DNA of 64,000 nt, taken from the NCBI GenBank assembly GCA_012955965.1, contig JABBZI010000001.1:124001-188000 (forward strand), read 5' to 3'. The notes beneath the pieces are model-generated. The model saw only the letters and a program-made list of their open reading frames with translations, did no database searches and was not told where the DNA came from. The position numbers and the translations under genes are program-made. This document shows, piece after piece, positions 52,033 through 61,925 of this stretch (the stretch's first letter is position 1; every line of letters starts with the position of its first letter). This DNA comes from Clostridioides difficile. GTDB lineage: Bacteria; Bacillota; Clostridia; Peptostreptococcales; Peptostreptococcaceae.

Positions 52033-53415
52033 CTATCTTCCACCTACAGTAATTTCTTTTACTCTTATCATAGGTTGACCTACATTAGTTGGTATACTTC
52101 CTGATGATGAACCACACATCCCCTGAGCTTGTTCTAAGTTATCCCCAACCATATCTATGTTCATAAGTACATCGCTACCTTTTCCAATTAAACTAGCGCC
52201 TCTAACTGGCTCTTGTATTTCTCCATTTTTTATCAAGTATCCCTCTGAAACTGCAAAATTAAACTCTCCTGTTACAGGATTTACAGAACCACCACCCATT
52301 TTTTTAGCATAAAGACCATCTGGTATTGACTTTATAATATCTTCTGGTTTATCTTCTCCAGCAGCAATATAAGTGTTGGTCATTCTTGAAGTTGGAGCGA
52401 ATTTATAGTTTTGTCTACGAGAGCTTCCTGTAGGATTCATTCCCATTCGTCTTCCATTAAGCTTATCTATCATATAAGACTTTAATATCCCATTTTCGAT
52501 TAATATATTTTTTTGAGCTGGATTTCCTTCATCATCTATATTCATAGAACCCCAATAATTTGGTATTGTTCCATCGTCTATAGCCGTAATCTTTGTAGAA
52601 GCAATCTGTTGACCTAATTTATCTGCAAATACAGAGTTCCCTTTTGCAACTGCTGTAGCTTCCAGAGAATGTCCACAAGCTTCATGGAAAATTACCCCTC
52701 CAAATCCATTATCGATTGCCACCATCATATTGTCTGCTGGACAATTTTTAGCATGTAACATAGTATGTGCTACTCTAGCTGATTCTCTCGCATAGTATTC
52801 TGGGTCTATTTCTTCAAATATCTCAAATCCTTTGCAACCTCCTGGTCCTTCAAATCCAGTTTGATTTTCATTGCCTTTAGATGCAACTGAGCTTATTCCA
52901 AGTCTCGTTCTTATTCTTCTATCCTCAACATATATCCCTTCAGTATTTGCAATTAATATTTTTTGGTCTTTATCTGAATAATTAACGCTTACTTGAGATA
53001 TATCACTACTAAACTCTTTTGCACTCTTATATGCAATCTTCATTACATTTACTTTATCTCTATTACCTATTGAATTTGGATAAATTTTTATATTATGTAT
53101 GTTATTTATTTTAATACTGTCATTTAATATTACACTTTTCCCATTTTCTAATTTACCTAAAGCAACAGCAGCTTTATATGCTACATCCAACAGACTCTTT
53201 AAAGAATTGTCACTTGTATAAGCATAGATACTCTTTAATCCTTTAAATATTCTTATTCCTATACCATAATTTCTTCCACCTATTGCATTTTCTACTTTAT
53301 TATCTATTAAACTAATAGAATTATTTAAAGTGTCTTCTTCAAAAATCTCAGCAAAGTCTCCTCCAGTAATTAGGCACTTTTCTAATACCTTTGAAGCTAT
53401 ATCTTTTGAAAGCAT
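52033..53415 (-). CDS. tldD: TldD-like zinc metalloprotease subunit
   Basis: 460 aa. The metal-binding HEACGHSLE (HExxxH) motif lies at about residue 245, with the conserved CGSSSGSIPTNVGQPM at the C-terminus. It forms the catalytic half of the TldD/PmbA protease. First gene of a two-gene unit with its own terminator. GGAGG before the ATG. Confidence 0.95.
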   Translation of the reverse strand: MLSKDIASKVLEKCLITGGDFAEIFEEDTLNNSISLIDNKVENAIGGRNYGIGIRIFKGLKSIYAYTSDNSLKSLLDVAYKAAVALGKLENGKSVILNDSIKINNIHNIKIYPNSIGNRDKVNVMKIAYKSAKEFSSDISQVSVNYSDKDQKILIANTEGIYVEDRRIRTRLGISSVASKGNENQTGFEGPGGCKGFEIFEEIDPEYYARESARVAHTMLHAKNCPADNMMVAIDNGFGGVIFHEACGHSLEATAVAKGNSVFADKLGQQIASTKITAIDDGTIPNYWGSMNIDDEGNPAQKNILIENGILKSYMIDKLNGRRMGMNPTGSSRRQNYKFAPTSRMTNTYIAAGEDKPEDIIKSIPDGLYAKKMGGGSVNPVTGEFNFAVSEGYLIKNGEIQEPVRGASLIGKGSDVLMNIDMVGDNLEQAQGMCGSSSGSIPTNVGQPMIRVKEITVGGR

Positions 53416-53658
53416 AAATTTACCTCCTACTTTAAATTTTTAATTAATTTTGATTAAATCCCTTTTCTTATTAAAACATTATATACCACTATTACTTAAA
53501 ACAAAGTACTTATGAATATATTATACATATGTTTTACACTAAAATGTTATCACATTTTTATTTATATATACCCATATATCCAGATAATTAAAATGTATAA
53601 TATTATTTGCTATAGAAAATAATACACTCATACATAATAAATGTTAGGAGTGAAATAT

Positions 53659-54873
53659 ATGAATCAAGAATATGTAAAAGGAAAACCTATTTTTACTAAT
53701 ATAAATAAAATACCAAAACAATTTCCATATCTTACTGATGATATTGATACTGATGTTATAATTGTTGGTGGCGGTGTTACTGGATGTATTTGTGCTTACT
53801 ATCTAGCTAAAAATAATATAAAATCAGTCATTCTTGAAAAAGGAAGGATTGCACATGGGAGCACTAGTGTAACCACTTCTCTTTTGCAGTATGAACTAGA
53901 TGACAATTTGATAGACTTAACAGAAGTTATGACTTTAACTGATGCCTTGAAGGCATACAACCTTTGCGTATCAGCACTTGAAGAATTAGATGAATTTATA
54001 GAACTATATGGAAATAAGTGTGATTATGCTAAAAGAGATACTCTACTTTACACTGCTAATAAACTTGAGATTAAGGCTATAAAAGAAGAATATAATTTAA
54101 GAAAAGAAAATGGATTTGATGTTGAATATATTGATGAATCTACAAACCCTTTTAGTTTTGATTTAAAGTCAGGGCTGATAGCAAAAAATGGAGGTAGAGA
54201 ATTAGACCCATATAAATACAGTCATCATTTAATCGATGTAAGTCTAAAAAATGGCCTTCAGGTATATGAAAATACAGAAGTAAAAAAAGTAGATTTTTCA
54301 AATGATAAAGTAACTGCTGAGGTATCTTATGGTTATAAAGTTCATGGAAAAAAACTAATTGTAGCTACAGGATATAATACAAGTTTATTTACCAAAAGAA
54401 ACTTTGCAACTAAGTCAAATACTTTCAATATAGCAACAAAGCCACTTAAAAACATAGATTCTTGGAAAAACAATATTCTAATTAGAGATAACTGCGACCC
54501 TTATAATTATCTAAGAACTACAAAAGATAATCGATTAATCATAGGCGGCGAGGATGTAAGTTTTGATGATATAGAAAATGAAACTTTAGCCAATAAAAAG
54601 TATGACATTTTAGAGCAAAGATTGAAAAGCATGTTTAAGGATATAAAGGATATACAGATTGAATATAAATATTGTGGTTGTTTTGCTTCTACTTTAGATA
54701 ATTTAGGATTTATTGGGCCAGATAACAAAAACCACAATCTATGGTATTGCCTGGGTTATGGAGCAAATGGAATACTATTTGCAATATTAGGTGGTATAAT
54801 GTTGAGTGAATTGTATCTTGGTAAAGAAAATAGAAATATGAAATTGTTTAGAGTAAATAGATTTGACAAATAG
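53659..54873 (+). CDS. FAD-dependent oxidoreductase (DAO family)
   Basis: 404 aa from the ATG preceded by AGGAG (a frame start at 53641 lies upstream of that site). FAD-binding VIIVGGGVTGCICAYYLAKN, glutamate for ribose LEKGRIAHGSTS, a central DAO substrate domain, and the closing YGANGILFAILGG flavin contact. The family oxidises amines or hydroxyacids (glycine oxidase, D-amino acid or glycerol-3-phosphate dehydrogenase relatives). No Rieske domain follows, unlike many relatives. Monocistronic; substrate unknown. Confidence 0.85.
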   Translation: MNQEYVKGKPIFTNINKIPKQFPYLTDDIDTDVIIVGGGVTGCICAYYLAKNNIKSVILEKGRIAHGSTSVTTSLLQYELDDNLIDLTEVMTLTDALKAYNLCVSALEELDEFIELYGNKCDYAKRDTLLYTANKLEIKAIKEEYNLRKENGFDVEYIDESTNPFSFDLKSGLIAKNGGRELDPYKYSHHLIDVSLKNGLQVYENTEVKKVDFSNDKVTAEVSYGYKVHGKKLIVATGYNTSLFTKRNFATKSNTFNIATKPLKNIDSWKNNILIRDNCDPYNYLRTTKDNRLIIGGEDVSFDDIENETLANKKYDILEQRLKSMFKDIKDIQIEYKYCGCFASTLDNLGFIGPDNKNHNLWYCLGYGANGILFAILGGIMLSELYLGKENRNMKLFRVNRFDK

Positions 54874-55015
54874 ATATTATACAGTCTTTTATAATGTTCT
54901 TTTTAAAAATACTTTATTTATAATTAAATATAAAGTAAAATATTAAAATATAACTGATAAAATTTAGTCTTAGTATAATATTTAAGTTTATTTGATGAAA
55001 CATGGAGGAATTATT

Positions 55016-56908
55016 ATGAAAGAAATACTCGTTATTGCTCCTACTAAAGGAACCTATGAAAAATCAATTCACATAGTTAAAAAAAACAAGTATACAAATA
55101 TTGATGTTGTATTTGGCAATCTAAAAGAAGGGATACCTCTTGCAGAAAAAAGTATTAATCATGGAACTAGAATCATCATAAGCCGAGGTGGTACTTATAA
55201 TATACTAAAATCTACTTACAACATACCTATAGTTGAGATTAAAGTAGATGCTTATGATATCATAGAAAGCTATAAAGAAGTAAAAAACTCTAATGAGCCA
55301 TTTGGAATAATTGGATTTAATAATGTAATCTATGGTTTTGACATCATAGAAGAAATATTAAATAAGAAAATAACTATGATTGAAATTGAAAAAGAAGAAG
55401 AAATTTATGATGCTATAGAGAAATACAGAAAAAAAGGTATCAACACATACATAGGAGATACTACTGTTGCACATATTGTTAAAAGACTCAATTGCAAGGG
55501 AATATTAATCGAGTCTAGGGAAGAAAATATACTTAGAGCTATTCAACAAGCAGAACAAATACTTGATGCAACCAAAGATGAACAAAAAAGAAGATTACAG
55601 ATAGAGGCTATGACAGATTTTGTACATGATGGCATAATAACTGTTGACAAAAACTTTATAATCACATTATTTAATAAGAGTGCAGAAAAAATATTTGGCA
55701 TAAAAAAGGAGAATGCACTTTATCATAACATTATAGATGTTATTCCAAATACAGTCCTACCACAAGTAGTTCAAACTATGGAGCCTCAAATTGGTGAGAT
55801 ACAAAATATAGGAAGTACAAAAATAATTACAAATAGAGTTCCAATCATCGTCGATGGTCAAATTCAAGGAGCTGTTTCTACATTTCAAGATAGTAAGGAG
55901 ATAAGCTCTTTTGAGCATACAATAAGAAGAAGTCTATTAAATAAAGGACTTTCTGCTAAGTACACTTTCAATGACATAATACATGCTAGTGAAAAAACGA
56001 AAAGTTGCATAGAAATTGCAAAGAAATATGCCTGTTATGACACTCCTATGATTATTACTGGAGAATCGGGTGTTGGTAAAGAACTGTTTTGTCAAAGTAT
56101 ACACAACTATAGTAAACGTAAAAATGCACCTTTTGTAGCTGTAAATTGTGCTGCCATACCTCCTTCTTTAATAGAAAGTGAGTTTTTTGGTTATGAGGAA
56201 GGTTCATTTACAGGTGCAAGAAAAAAAGGCAAAGCAGGTGTATTTGAACTAGCACATGAAGGTACAATTTTTCTTGATGAAATAAGTGAAATTCCTCTTG
56301 AACTTCAAGGACGGCTATTGAGAGTCTTACAGGAAAAACAAGTTATGAGAATTGGAGGTGATAAAGTCATTCCTATAGATGTAAAAATTATTTGTGCCTC
56401 TAATAAAGACTTAAAAAATATGATGCGTGAGGGTTTATTTAGACAAGACCTTTATTTTAGAATAAATATCTTAACTTTATATCTACCTTCATTAAAAGAA
56501 AGAAAAGAAGATATTTTAAAATTGTCAGAATTTTTCATACATAAATATTCAATCAAATACAACAAAACACCTTTAATCATCACTCCAAATATTAAGCAAG
56601 TACTTCTTGAACGAGAATATGAAGGAAATATAAGAGAATTAGAGGGAATGATGGAAAGGGCTGTTATTGTAGAATCATTTGACTCAATTTTGTTAGAAAA
56701 ATATACTAGTGAATATACAAACAATATAGGTAATATGAATAATAATAATTTTGATTGTAATAACTTAGATTTGAATACACTAGAAAAAAAATATATCTAC
56801 AAAATTTACAACGAAAACAATAGAAATACTACAAAGACTTGTGAAATTTTAAAAATAACTCGCTCTACTCTATGGAGAAAGTTAAAAGAAATTGAAAGTA
56901 ATGTTTAA
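55016..56908 (+). CDS. PrpR-type sigma-54-dependent activator
   Basis: 630 aa from the ATG with GGAGG 7 bases ahead. N-terminal PrpR_N sensor (about 1-185; GTRIIISRGGTYNILKS, YIGDTTVAHIVKR), a PAS domain (about 205-300, ITVDKNFIITLFNKSAE), AAA+ domain (about 325-560) with GESGVGKE Walker A, GSFTGA loop, Walker B GTIFLDEISE and FRQDLYFRINIL, then a Fis-type helix-turn-helix (TKTCEILKITRSTLWRKLKE). It very likely drives the -24/-12 promoter before kdgT, 215 bases downstream, in response to a sugar-acid intermediate (inference). Confidence 0.93.
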   Translation: MKEILVIAPTKGTYEKSIHIVKKNKYTNIDVVFGNLKEGIPLAEKSINHGTRIIISRGGTYNILKSTYNIPIVEIKVDAYDIIESYKEVKNSNEPFGIIGFNNVIYGFDIIEEILNKKITMIEIEKEEEIYDAIEKYRKKGINTYIGDTTVAHIVKRLNCKGILIESREENILRAIQQAEQILDATKDEQKRRLQIEAMTDFVHDGIITVDKNFIITLFNKSAEKIFGIKKENALYHNIIDVIPNTVLPQVVQTMEPQIGEIQNIGSTKIITNRVPIIVDGQIQGAVSTFQDSKEISSFEHTIRRSLLNKGLSAKYTFNDIIHASEKTKSCIEIAKKYACYDTPMIITGESGVGKELFCQSIHNYSKRKNAPFVAVNCAAIPPSLIESEFFGYEEGSFTGARKKGKAGVFELAHEGTIFLDEISEIPLELQGRLLRVLQEKQVMRIGGDKVIPIDVKIICASNKDLKNMMREGLFRQDLYFRINILTLYLPSLKERKEDILKLSEFFIHKYSIKYNKTPLIITPNIKQVLLEREYEGNIRELEGMMERAVIVESFDSILLEKYTSEYTNNIGNMNNNNFDCNNLDLNTLEKKYIYKIYNENNRNTTKTCEILKITRSTLWRKLKEIESNV

Positions 56909-57122
56909 AAATAATACATGCTTAATATATCGAAACGTTTTATGTTTAATTTTAATACATAGGACGTTTATTTATTTTAACTAAAAAACACTATTACATA
57001 ATAAAATAATTATTTTTTATGTTAAAGTTTACACAATTCTGCTTCTAATTCTAAGTAACTTACCGTGTTTCAAGTAATCAATAAAAATAATCATAATAAC
57101 TTAAAACATAAAATCTATGTAT

Positions 57123-57138
57123 TGGCATAGTAATTGCT
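57123..57138 (+). promoter_or_regulatory. sigma-54 (-24/-12) promoter of kdgT-uxaA
   Basis: TGGCATAGTAATTGCT has GG and GC at the right spacing (TGGCAC-N5-TTGCW) 40 bases before the kdgT start. AAACGTTT near 56933-56940 is a possible activator site. Region 56909-57122 has no gene. Confidence 0.85.
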
Positions 57139-57177
57139 TTTAGATACTTATATAAAAATGAAAAGGAGTGATACTAA

Positions 57178-58152
57178 ATGCACATCTTAAAATCAGTGAA
57201 GAAGATGCCAGGAGGACTTATGGTATGCCCCCTATTATTAGGAGCACTATTTAATACAGTATGTCCACAAGCTCTAGAAATTGGAGGATTCACAACATCC
57301 TTATTTAAAACTGGTGCAATGAGTATACTTGCTCTATTTTGTCTATGTAATGGAGCTCAAATTAACATTAGGCAAGCTGGTAAACCATTGACTAAAGGAA
57401 TAGCACTTACAGCAACAAAATTCGTAATTGGTGCAGTATTAGGTATTATTGTTAGTAAATTTATAGGTCCTAAAGGTATCCTTGGTATTACACCACTTGC
57501 CATAGTTGCTACTATGACTAATTCAAATGGAGGTCTTTTTGCTGCACTTGCAGGAGAATATGGAGACTCTACAGATGTTGGAGCAATATCTATATTATCA
57601 CTAAATGATGGTCCTTTTTTCACAATGCTTGCTTTTGGAGTGACTGGACTTGCAAATGTACCTATAGTAGCACTATTTGCAGCACTTATACCAATACTAC
57701 TTGGATTTATACTTGGTAATCTCGATGAAGATATACGAGAATTCCTTGCACCTGGTACAACATTATTAATTCCTTTCTTTGCTTTCCCTTTAGGAGCTGC
57801 ATTAAACTTTAATCAAATTATAACAGCTGGGTTACCTGGGGTTGCACTTGGTTTAGGAGTTACTCTAATAACAGGTATGGGTGGATACTTTGTAATGAAA
57901 CTTATACGTGCAGAACATCCAGCAGTAGGTGCAGCAACTGGTACAACGGCTGGTAATGCAGCTGGTACTCCTGAAGCTTTAGCTGCTATAGACCCTACTC
58001 TAGCGACAATTGCAGCTGTTTCAACAGTACAAGTTGCTGCTGCTATCATTGTTACAGCAATATGTTGTCCAATGTTAGTTTCTTTCCTAGATAAGAGGGA
58101 CAAAAGAAAAAAAACTATTTTTAAAACAAATGAAAATATTGAGGTAAATTAA
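57178..58152 (+). CDS. kdgT: 2-keto-3-deoxygluconate permease
   Basis: 324 aa, about ten membrane segments, KdgT-family proton symporter. Matches in GGLMVCPLLLGALFNTVCPQ, ALFCLCNGAQINIRQAGKPL, ATMTNSNGGLFAALAGEYGD and GTTAGNAAGTPEALA. It likely imports a keto-deoxy sugar acid or similar aldonate. First gene of a three-gene operon with the split UxaA genes; the pathway beyond dehydration (kinase, aldolase) is not in the window. Confidence 0.9.
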   Translation: MHILKSVKKMPGGLMVCPLLLGALFNTVCPQALEIGGFTTSLFKTGAMSILALFCLCNGAQINIRQAGKPLTKGIALTATKFVIGAVLGIIVSKFIGPKGILGITPLAIVATMTNSNGGLFAALAGEYGDSTDVGAISILSLNDGPFFTMLAFGVTGLANVPIVALFAALIPILLGFILGNLDEDIREFLAPGTTLLIPFFAFPLGAALNFNQIITAGLPGVALGLGVTLITGMGGYFVMKLIRAEHPAVGAATGTTAGNAAGTPEALAAIDPTLATIAAVSTVQVAAAIIVTAICCPMLVSFLDKRDKRKKTIFKTNENIEVN

Positions 58153-58172
58153 CATTTAAGGAGGTAAAAGTA

Positions 58173-58448
58173 ATGAATGCAATTATTCATGCAAACGAAA
58201 AAGATAATCTAGTTACATGTGTTAGACCTTTAGTTAAAGGTGAGAAGGTTTCAATTGATGGAGAATCTTACATAGTAAATGCTGATATCCCTGTTTTTCA
58301 CAAGATGGCTACAGAGGATGTAAAAAAAGGTGATGTTGTCTATAAATATGGTGAAGTTATAGGAATTGCAACAGTTGACATAAAAACTGGTGATTATGTT
58401 CATGTACATAATATTGAAAGTACACGTGGTCGTGGAGACAAAAAATAG
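58173..58448 (+). CDS. UxaA-family small subunit (SAF domain)
   Basis: 91 aa. Matches the N-terminal SAF domain of altronate dehydratase (AIIHANEKDNLVTCVRPLVKGE, then GDYVHVHNIESTRGRG). In UxaA both domains are one chain; split small/large forms are found in (S)-sulfolactate sulfo-lyase SuyA/SuyB and many gut Firmicutes. So the substrate might be altronate, galactarate-like or sulfolactate-like. GGAGG site 8 bases ahead of the ATG, 20 bases after kdgT. Confidence 0.88.
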   Translation: MNAIIHANEKDNLVTCVRPLVKGEKVSIDGESYIVNADIPVFHKMATEDVKKGDVVYKYGEVIGIATVDIKTGDYVHVHNIESTRGRGDKK

Positions 58449-58460
58449 GAGGTAATTAAA

Positions 58461-59624
58461 ATGAAATTAATGGGTTATTTAAGAGAAAATGGACAATTTG
58501 GTATTCGTAATCATGTTTTAGTTATTCCAACATCTGTATGTTCAAGTGAGACAGCTACAAGAATAGCATCACTTGTTCCTGGAGCAATAGCTATCCCTCA
58601 TCAACATGGATGTTGTCAAATTGGTTCTGATATAGAACTTACAGCAAAAACATTGATAGGATTTGGTAAAAATCCTAATGTTGCAGCAGTTTTAGTGGTG
58701 GGTCTTGGTTGTGATGGTATTCAAGCAAAAGACTTGGCTTCTGAGATAGCTACAACAGGAAAAAAAGTAGATTATGTTGTTATACAAGAATGTGGTGGAA
58801 CATTAAAGACAGTCTCTAAAGGAGCTGAAATAATAGGTCAAATGTCTCGTGAAATATCAAAAGAAGTAAGGGTTGAATTCGATATGAGCGAAATTACATT
58901 AGCACTTGAATGTGGTGGCTCTGACCCAACAAGTGGAATAGCTTCAAACCCTTCAATTGGAGTTGCCTCAAACCTTCTTGTAGATGAAGGTGGAAGCAGT
59001 ATACTAAGTGAGACTACAGAAGTAATTGGTGCAGAACATTTACTAGCTACTCGTTTTGAAGATGAAAAAATGAAAGATAAGTTTCTTAAATTTGTAAGTG
59101 ATGTAGAAAAGAGAGCAATTGCAATGGGAGAAGATTTACGTAGTGGTCAACCTACTCCAGGAAATAAAGCTGGTGGACTTTCAACAATTGAAGAAAAATC
59201 ACTTGGATGTATGTATAAAGCAGGTAACAAACCATTCAAAGGTGCTCTTGAATATGCTGATATTTTACCTTCTGATAAAAAAGGTCTGTATTTTATGGAT
59301 ACGCCAGGACAAGATATAGATTCTATTACTGGTATGGTAGCAGGTGGTGCACAAATTGTAATTTTTTCAACTGGTAGAGGCACTCCAACAGGAAGCCCAA
59401 TTTCTCCAGTTATTAAAATCACTGGAAATAGTGATACATACAACAAAATGCCAGATAATATAGATATAAATGCAGGTAGAATCATAACAGATGGTGCTAA
59501 GATAGCAGATATAGGTCAAGAAATATTCAGCGAAATAGTGGAAGTCTGTAATGGTAAATATACTAAAGCTGAAAGCCTTGGTCATAGAGAATTTGGTATT
59601 TATAGAATTGCTTCTACATTTTAA
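58461..59624 (+). CDS. uxaA: UxaA-family dehydratase large subunit (altronate dehydratase/SuyB-like)
   Basis: 387 aa. Begins MGYLRENGQFGIRNHVLVIP, then cysteines typical of the Fe-dependent catalytic part: HQHGCCQIG, VVGLGCDGIQA and ALECGGSDPTSGIASNPSIG. Closing YKAGNKPFKGALEY and VIFSTGRGTPTGSPISP also match. It removes water from a sugar acid (altronate or related) to give a 2-keto-3-deoxy acid. Symbol given as a family label; the exact substrate is open. Third gene of the sigma-54 operon. Confidence 0.85.
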   Translation: MKLMGYLRENGQFGIRNHVLVIPTSVCSSETATRIASLVPGAIAIPHQHGCCQIGSDIELTAKTLIGFGKNPNVAAVLVVGLGCDGIQAKDLASEIATTGKKVDYVVIQECGGTLKTVSKGAEIIGQMSREISKEVRVEFDMSEITLALECGGSDPTSGIASNPSIGVASNLLVDEGGSSILSETTEVIGAEHLLATRFEDEKMKDKFLKFVSDVEKRAIAMGEDLRSGQPTPGNKAGGLSTIEEKSLGCMYKAGNKPFKGALEYADILPSDKKGLYFMDTPGQDIDSITGMVAGGAQIVIFSTGRGTPTGSPISPVIKITGNSDTYNKMPDNIDINAGRIITDGAKIADIGQEIFSEIVEVCNGKYTKAESLGHREFGIYRIASTF

Positions 59625-59714
59625 TATATGATAAATATAATATATAAAGTATCTTTACACTCCCCCTATAAATATACAAGCTAAAAATCTTTTAACATAA
59701 AATTTGAAATATAT

Positions 59715-59766
59715 AAAAGGTCTATCTCTCAATAATCAAAATTATTTTTAGATAGACCTTTTATTT
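59715..59766. terminator. bidirectional terminator between uxaA and MATE gene
   Basis: AAAGGTCTATCT pairs with AGATAGACCTTT over a 22-base loop, T-rich on both exits; genes converge here. Confidence 0.85.
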
Positions 59767-59776
59767 TCTAATATAT

Positions 59777-61117
59777 CTATACTCGACTTATTTTAAATTC
59801 TCTTCTTAAGAATAATAATACAATTATCATAGCAATAAAATCCGCAATGGGCTGTGCTAACCAAACTCCATCTAAATTAAATTGAATTGGAAGTACAATA
59901 ATTAATGGTATAAATAAAATAAATTGTCTTAAAAGAGTTAAAAACATAGAATGTTTAACCTTACTTACACATTGGAAATACACAGGTCCTACAATAGAAA
60001 CTCCCATTATAGGCAATGTAATTAAGTTTATGTTTATACCTCTTACAGCTATCTCCATTAAATCTGAATCTTTATTAAATATACCTACAAATACTTCTGG
60101 AAAAACTTGTACTACTAGAAATCCAAATGATAATATAACAATTGATACTATAATGGATAGTATTAAAGTTTTCTTTGCACGCTCATATTGTTTTGCACCA
60201 TAATTGTATGATATTATAGTTTGCATACCTTGATTCAAACCAAACACAGGCATCATAAACATCAATAAAATAGATGTAAGTGCTGTCATAGCTCCAATAG
60301 CCAAATCTCCACCATAAGCCTTTAGAGAATTATTTGTAAACATATGAGTTATACTTATAGCTACTTCCATAGCAAAAGGTGTCATACCTATTGCAAATAC
60401 ATTTTTAACTATATCTTTATCCAACTTTAAGTTACATTTTTTTAGTTTTAGATTAGACTTCCCTCTTATAAAGTACTGTGTTACCCAAATAAATACTACC
60501 ACTTGACAGAGTACAGTTGCTATAGCTGCTCCCTTTATGCCTAAATCAAACACAAATATGAATATAGGGTCTAATATTAAATTTAATACACAACCTACAA
60601 TCATTGTTCTTGCTGCTAATTTTGGATTGCCTTCTGCCCTAATTGCATTATTAAGAGAAAATGCAACTAGATTAAATATACTTCCAACCAATATGACACT
60701 CATATAGTCTTTTGCGTAAGAGATTGAATCTTTACTTGCACCCAAAATAAAAAGTATATCTTCTAAAAAAACTAATCCTAATATAGTTATCATTAAAGAT
60801 ATAATTATAGATAATGTTAAAGCATTACCCAATATCTTTTCTGCTTCTTCTTTATTTCTTTCACCTAACTTTATAGACAATCTTGTACTAGCTCCTACTG
60901 ATATTAGCATTCCAAAAGCTATTATTAGTGTGAATACTGGCATAGTTACACCAAGACCTGCAATAGCTATTGAACCAATTCCGTCCATAGAACCAATAAA
61001 TGCTCTATCTACTACATTATAAAGCGAAGTCACCATCATTGCTATTATTGCAGGTATCGAATATCTAAGTAATAAAATCCATATTTTTTCGTGCCTTAAT
61101 GCTTCTTGATTTTCCAT
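59777..61117 (-). CDS. MATE-family multidrug/Na+ exporter
   Basis: 446 aa, twelve membrane segments. LLRYSIPAIIAMMVTSLYNV and VDRAFIGSMDGIGSIAIAG at the start, GASTRLSIKLGERNKEEAE, and the matching second half (ALTSILLMFMMPVFGLNQGM, QTIISYNYGA) give the MatE duplication. It sits 11 bases after the ABC importer ATPase, so it may be part of that operon; a link to siderophore export is conceivable but not shown. Confidence 0.9.
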   Translation of the reverse strand: MENQEALRHEKIWILLLRYSIPAIIAMMVTSLYNVVDRAFIGSMDGIGSIAIAGLGVTMPVFTLIIAFGMLISVGASTRLSIKLGERNKEEAEKILGNALTLSIIISLMITILGLVFLEDILFILGASKDSISYAKDYMSVILVGSIFNLVAFSLNNAIRAEGNPKLAARTMIVGCVLNLILDPIFIFVFDLGIKGAAIATVLCQVVVFIWVTQYFIRGKSNLKLKKCNLKLDKDIVKNVFAIGMTPFAMEVAISITHMFTNNSLKAYGGDLAIGAMTALTSILLMFMMPVFGLNQGMQTIISYNYGAKQYERAKKTLILSIIVSIVILSFGFLVVQVFPEVFVGIFNKDSDLMEIAVRGININLITLPIMGVSIVGPVYFQCVSKVKHSMFLTLLRQFILFIPLIIVLPIQFNLDGVWLAQPIADFIAMIIVLLFLRREFKISRV

Positions 61118-61128
61118 GTTGTCACCAT

Positions 61129-61911
61129 TTATACCATGTCATAAGTTATACAAATTGGTTTATTTGTTCTTGGGTCTGTTGCTATTTCTGCATCAATGTT
61201 AAATAATTCTTTTAGATTATCTTTTGTCATAACATCATATGCATCACCTTCACAAACTATTTTACCTTTCTTAATACCTATCATGTGGTCAGCAAATCTC
61301 GCTGCATTATTAAGTTCATGTATTACCATGACAATAGTTCTTCCTTGTTTTTTATTTAATTCATCTAATAATTTTAGTATCTCTAACTGATGAGCTAAAT
61401 CTAAATATGTTGTAGGCTCATCTAGTAGTAATATATCAGTCTCTTGTGCTAAAGCCATAGCTATCCATGCCCTTTGTCTTTGCCCTCCTGATAAATCTTC
61501 TATATTTCTATCTTTAAAATCTGAAATTCCAGTAACTTCTAAACTCCAATTTACAATATCTCTGTCCTCTTTGCTAGAATTACCAAACCCACTCTTATGA
61601 GGAAATCTTCCATAGGAAATTAACTCTGAAACAGTAAGACCACTAGGAGCTTGAGGACTTTGTGGAAGTACCGCCATATCTTTTGCTATTTCTTTAGATT
61701 TCTTTTTATAGATATCCTTTCCATTTATATATATACTTCCACTTTTAGGACTAATAATTCTTCCTATAGTTTTAAGTATTGTTGATTTTCCACAACCATT
61801 AGCCCCTATTATAGTAGTTATTTTTCCTTTTGGTATATTTAAATTTAAATTTTTTACAATATCTGTGTTTCCATATGATATATTTAAATTCTTAGTATTT
61901 ATACAGTTCAT
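61129..61911 (-). CDS. fhuC: ABC importer ATPase (siderophore/FecE type)
   Basis: 260 aa. Walker A GANGCGKSTI, signature LSGGQRQRAWIAMALAQ, Walker B ILLLDEPTTYLDLAHQ, H-loop MVIHELNNAARFA. Length and downstream C-terminal stretch match FecE/FhuC ATPases of iron-siderophore or cobalamin importers. Ferrichrome-type specificity is assigned from gene order in C. difficile (fhuDBGC) and is a guess; other siderophores are equally possible. Confidence 0.85.
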   Translation of the reverse strand: MNCINTKNLNISYGNTDIVKNLNLNIPKGKITTIIGANGCGKSTILKTIGRIISPKSGSIYINGKDIYKKKSKEIAKDMAVLPQSPQAPSGLTVSELISYGRFPHKSGFGNSSKEDRDIVNWSLEVTGISDFKDRNIEDLSGGQRQRAWIAMALAQETDILLLDEPTTYLDLAHQLEILKLLDELNKKQGRTIVMVIHELNNAARFADHMIGIKKGKIVCEGDAYDVMTKDNLKELFNIDAEIATDPRTNKPICITYDMV

Positions 61912-61925
61912 AACAACACCCTTTC

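Noticed and set aside
56932-56941. AAACGTTT palindrome as proven binding site of the PrpR-type activator
   Set aside because: A single short AT-rich palindrome; no second copy at a regular distance, so only mentioned as a possibility.
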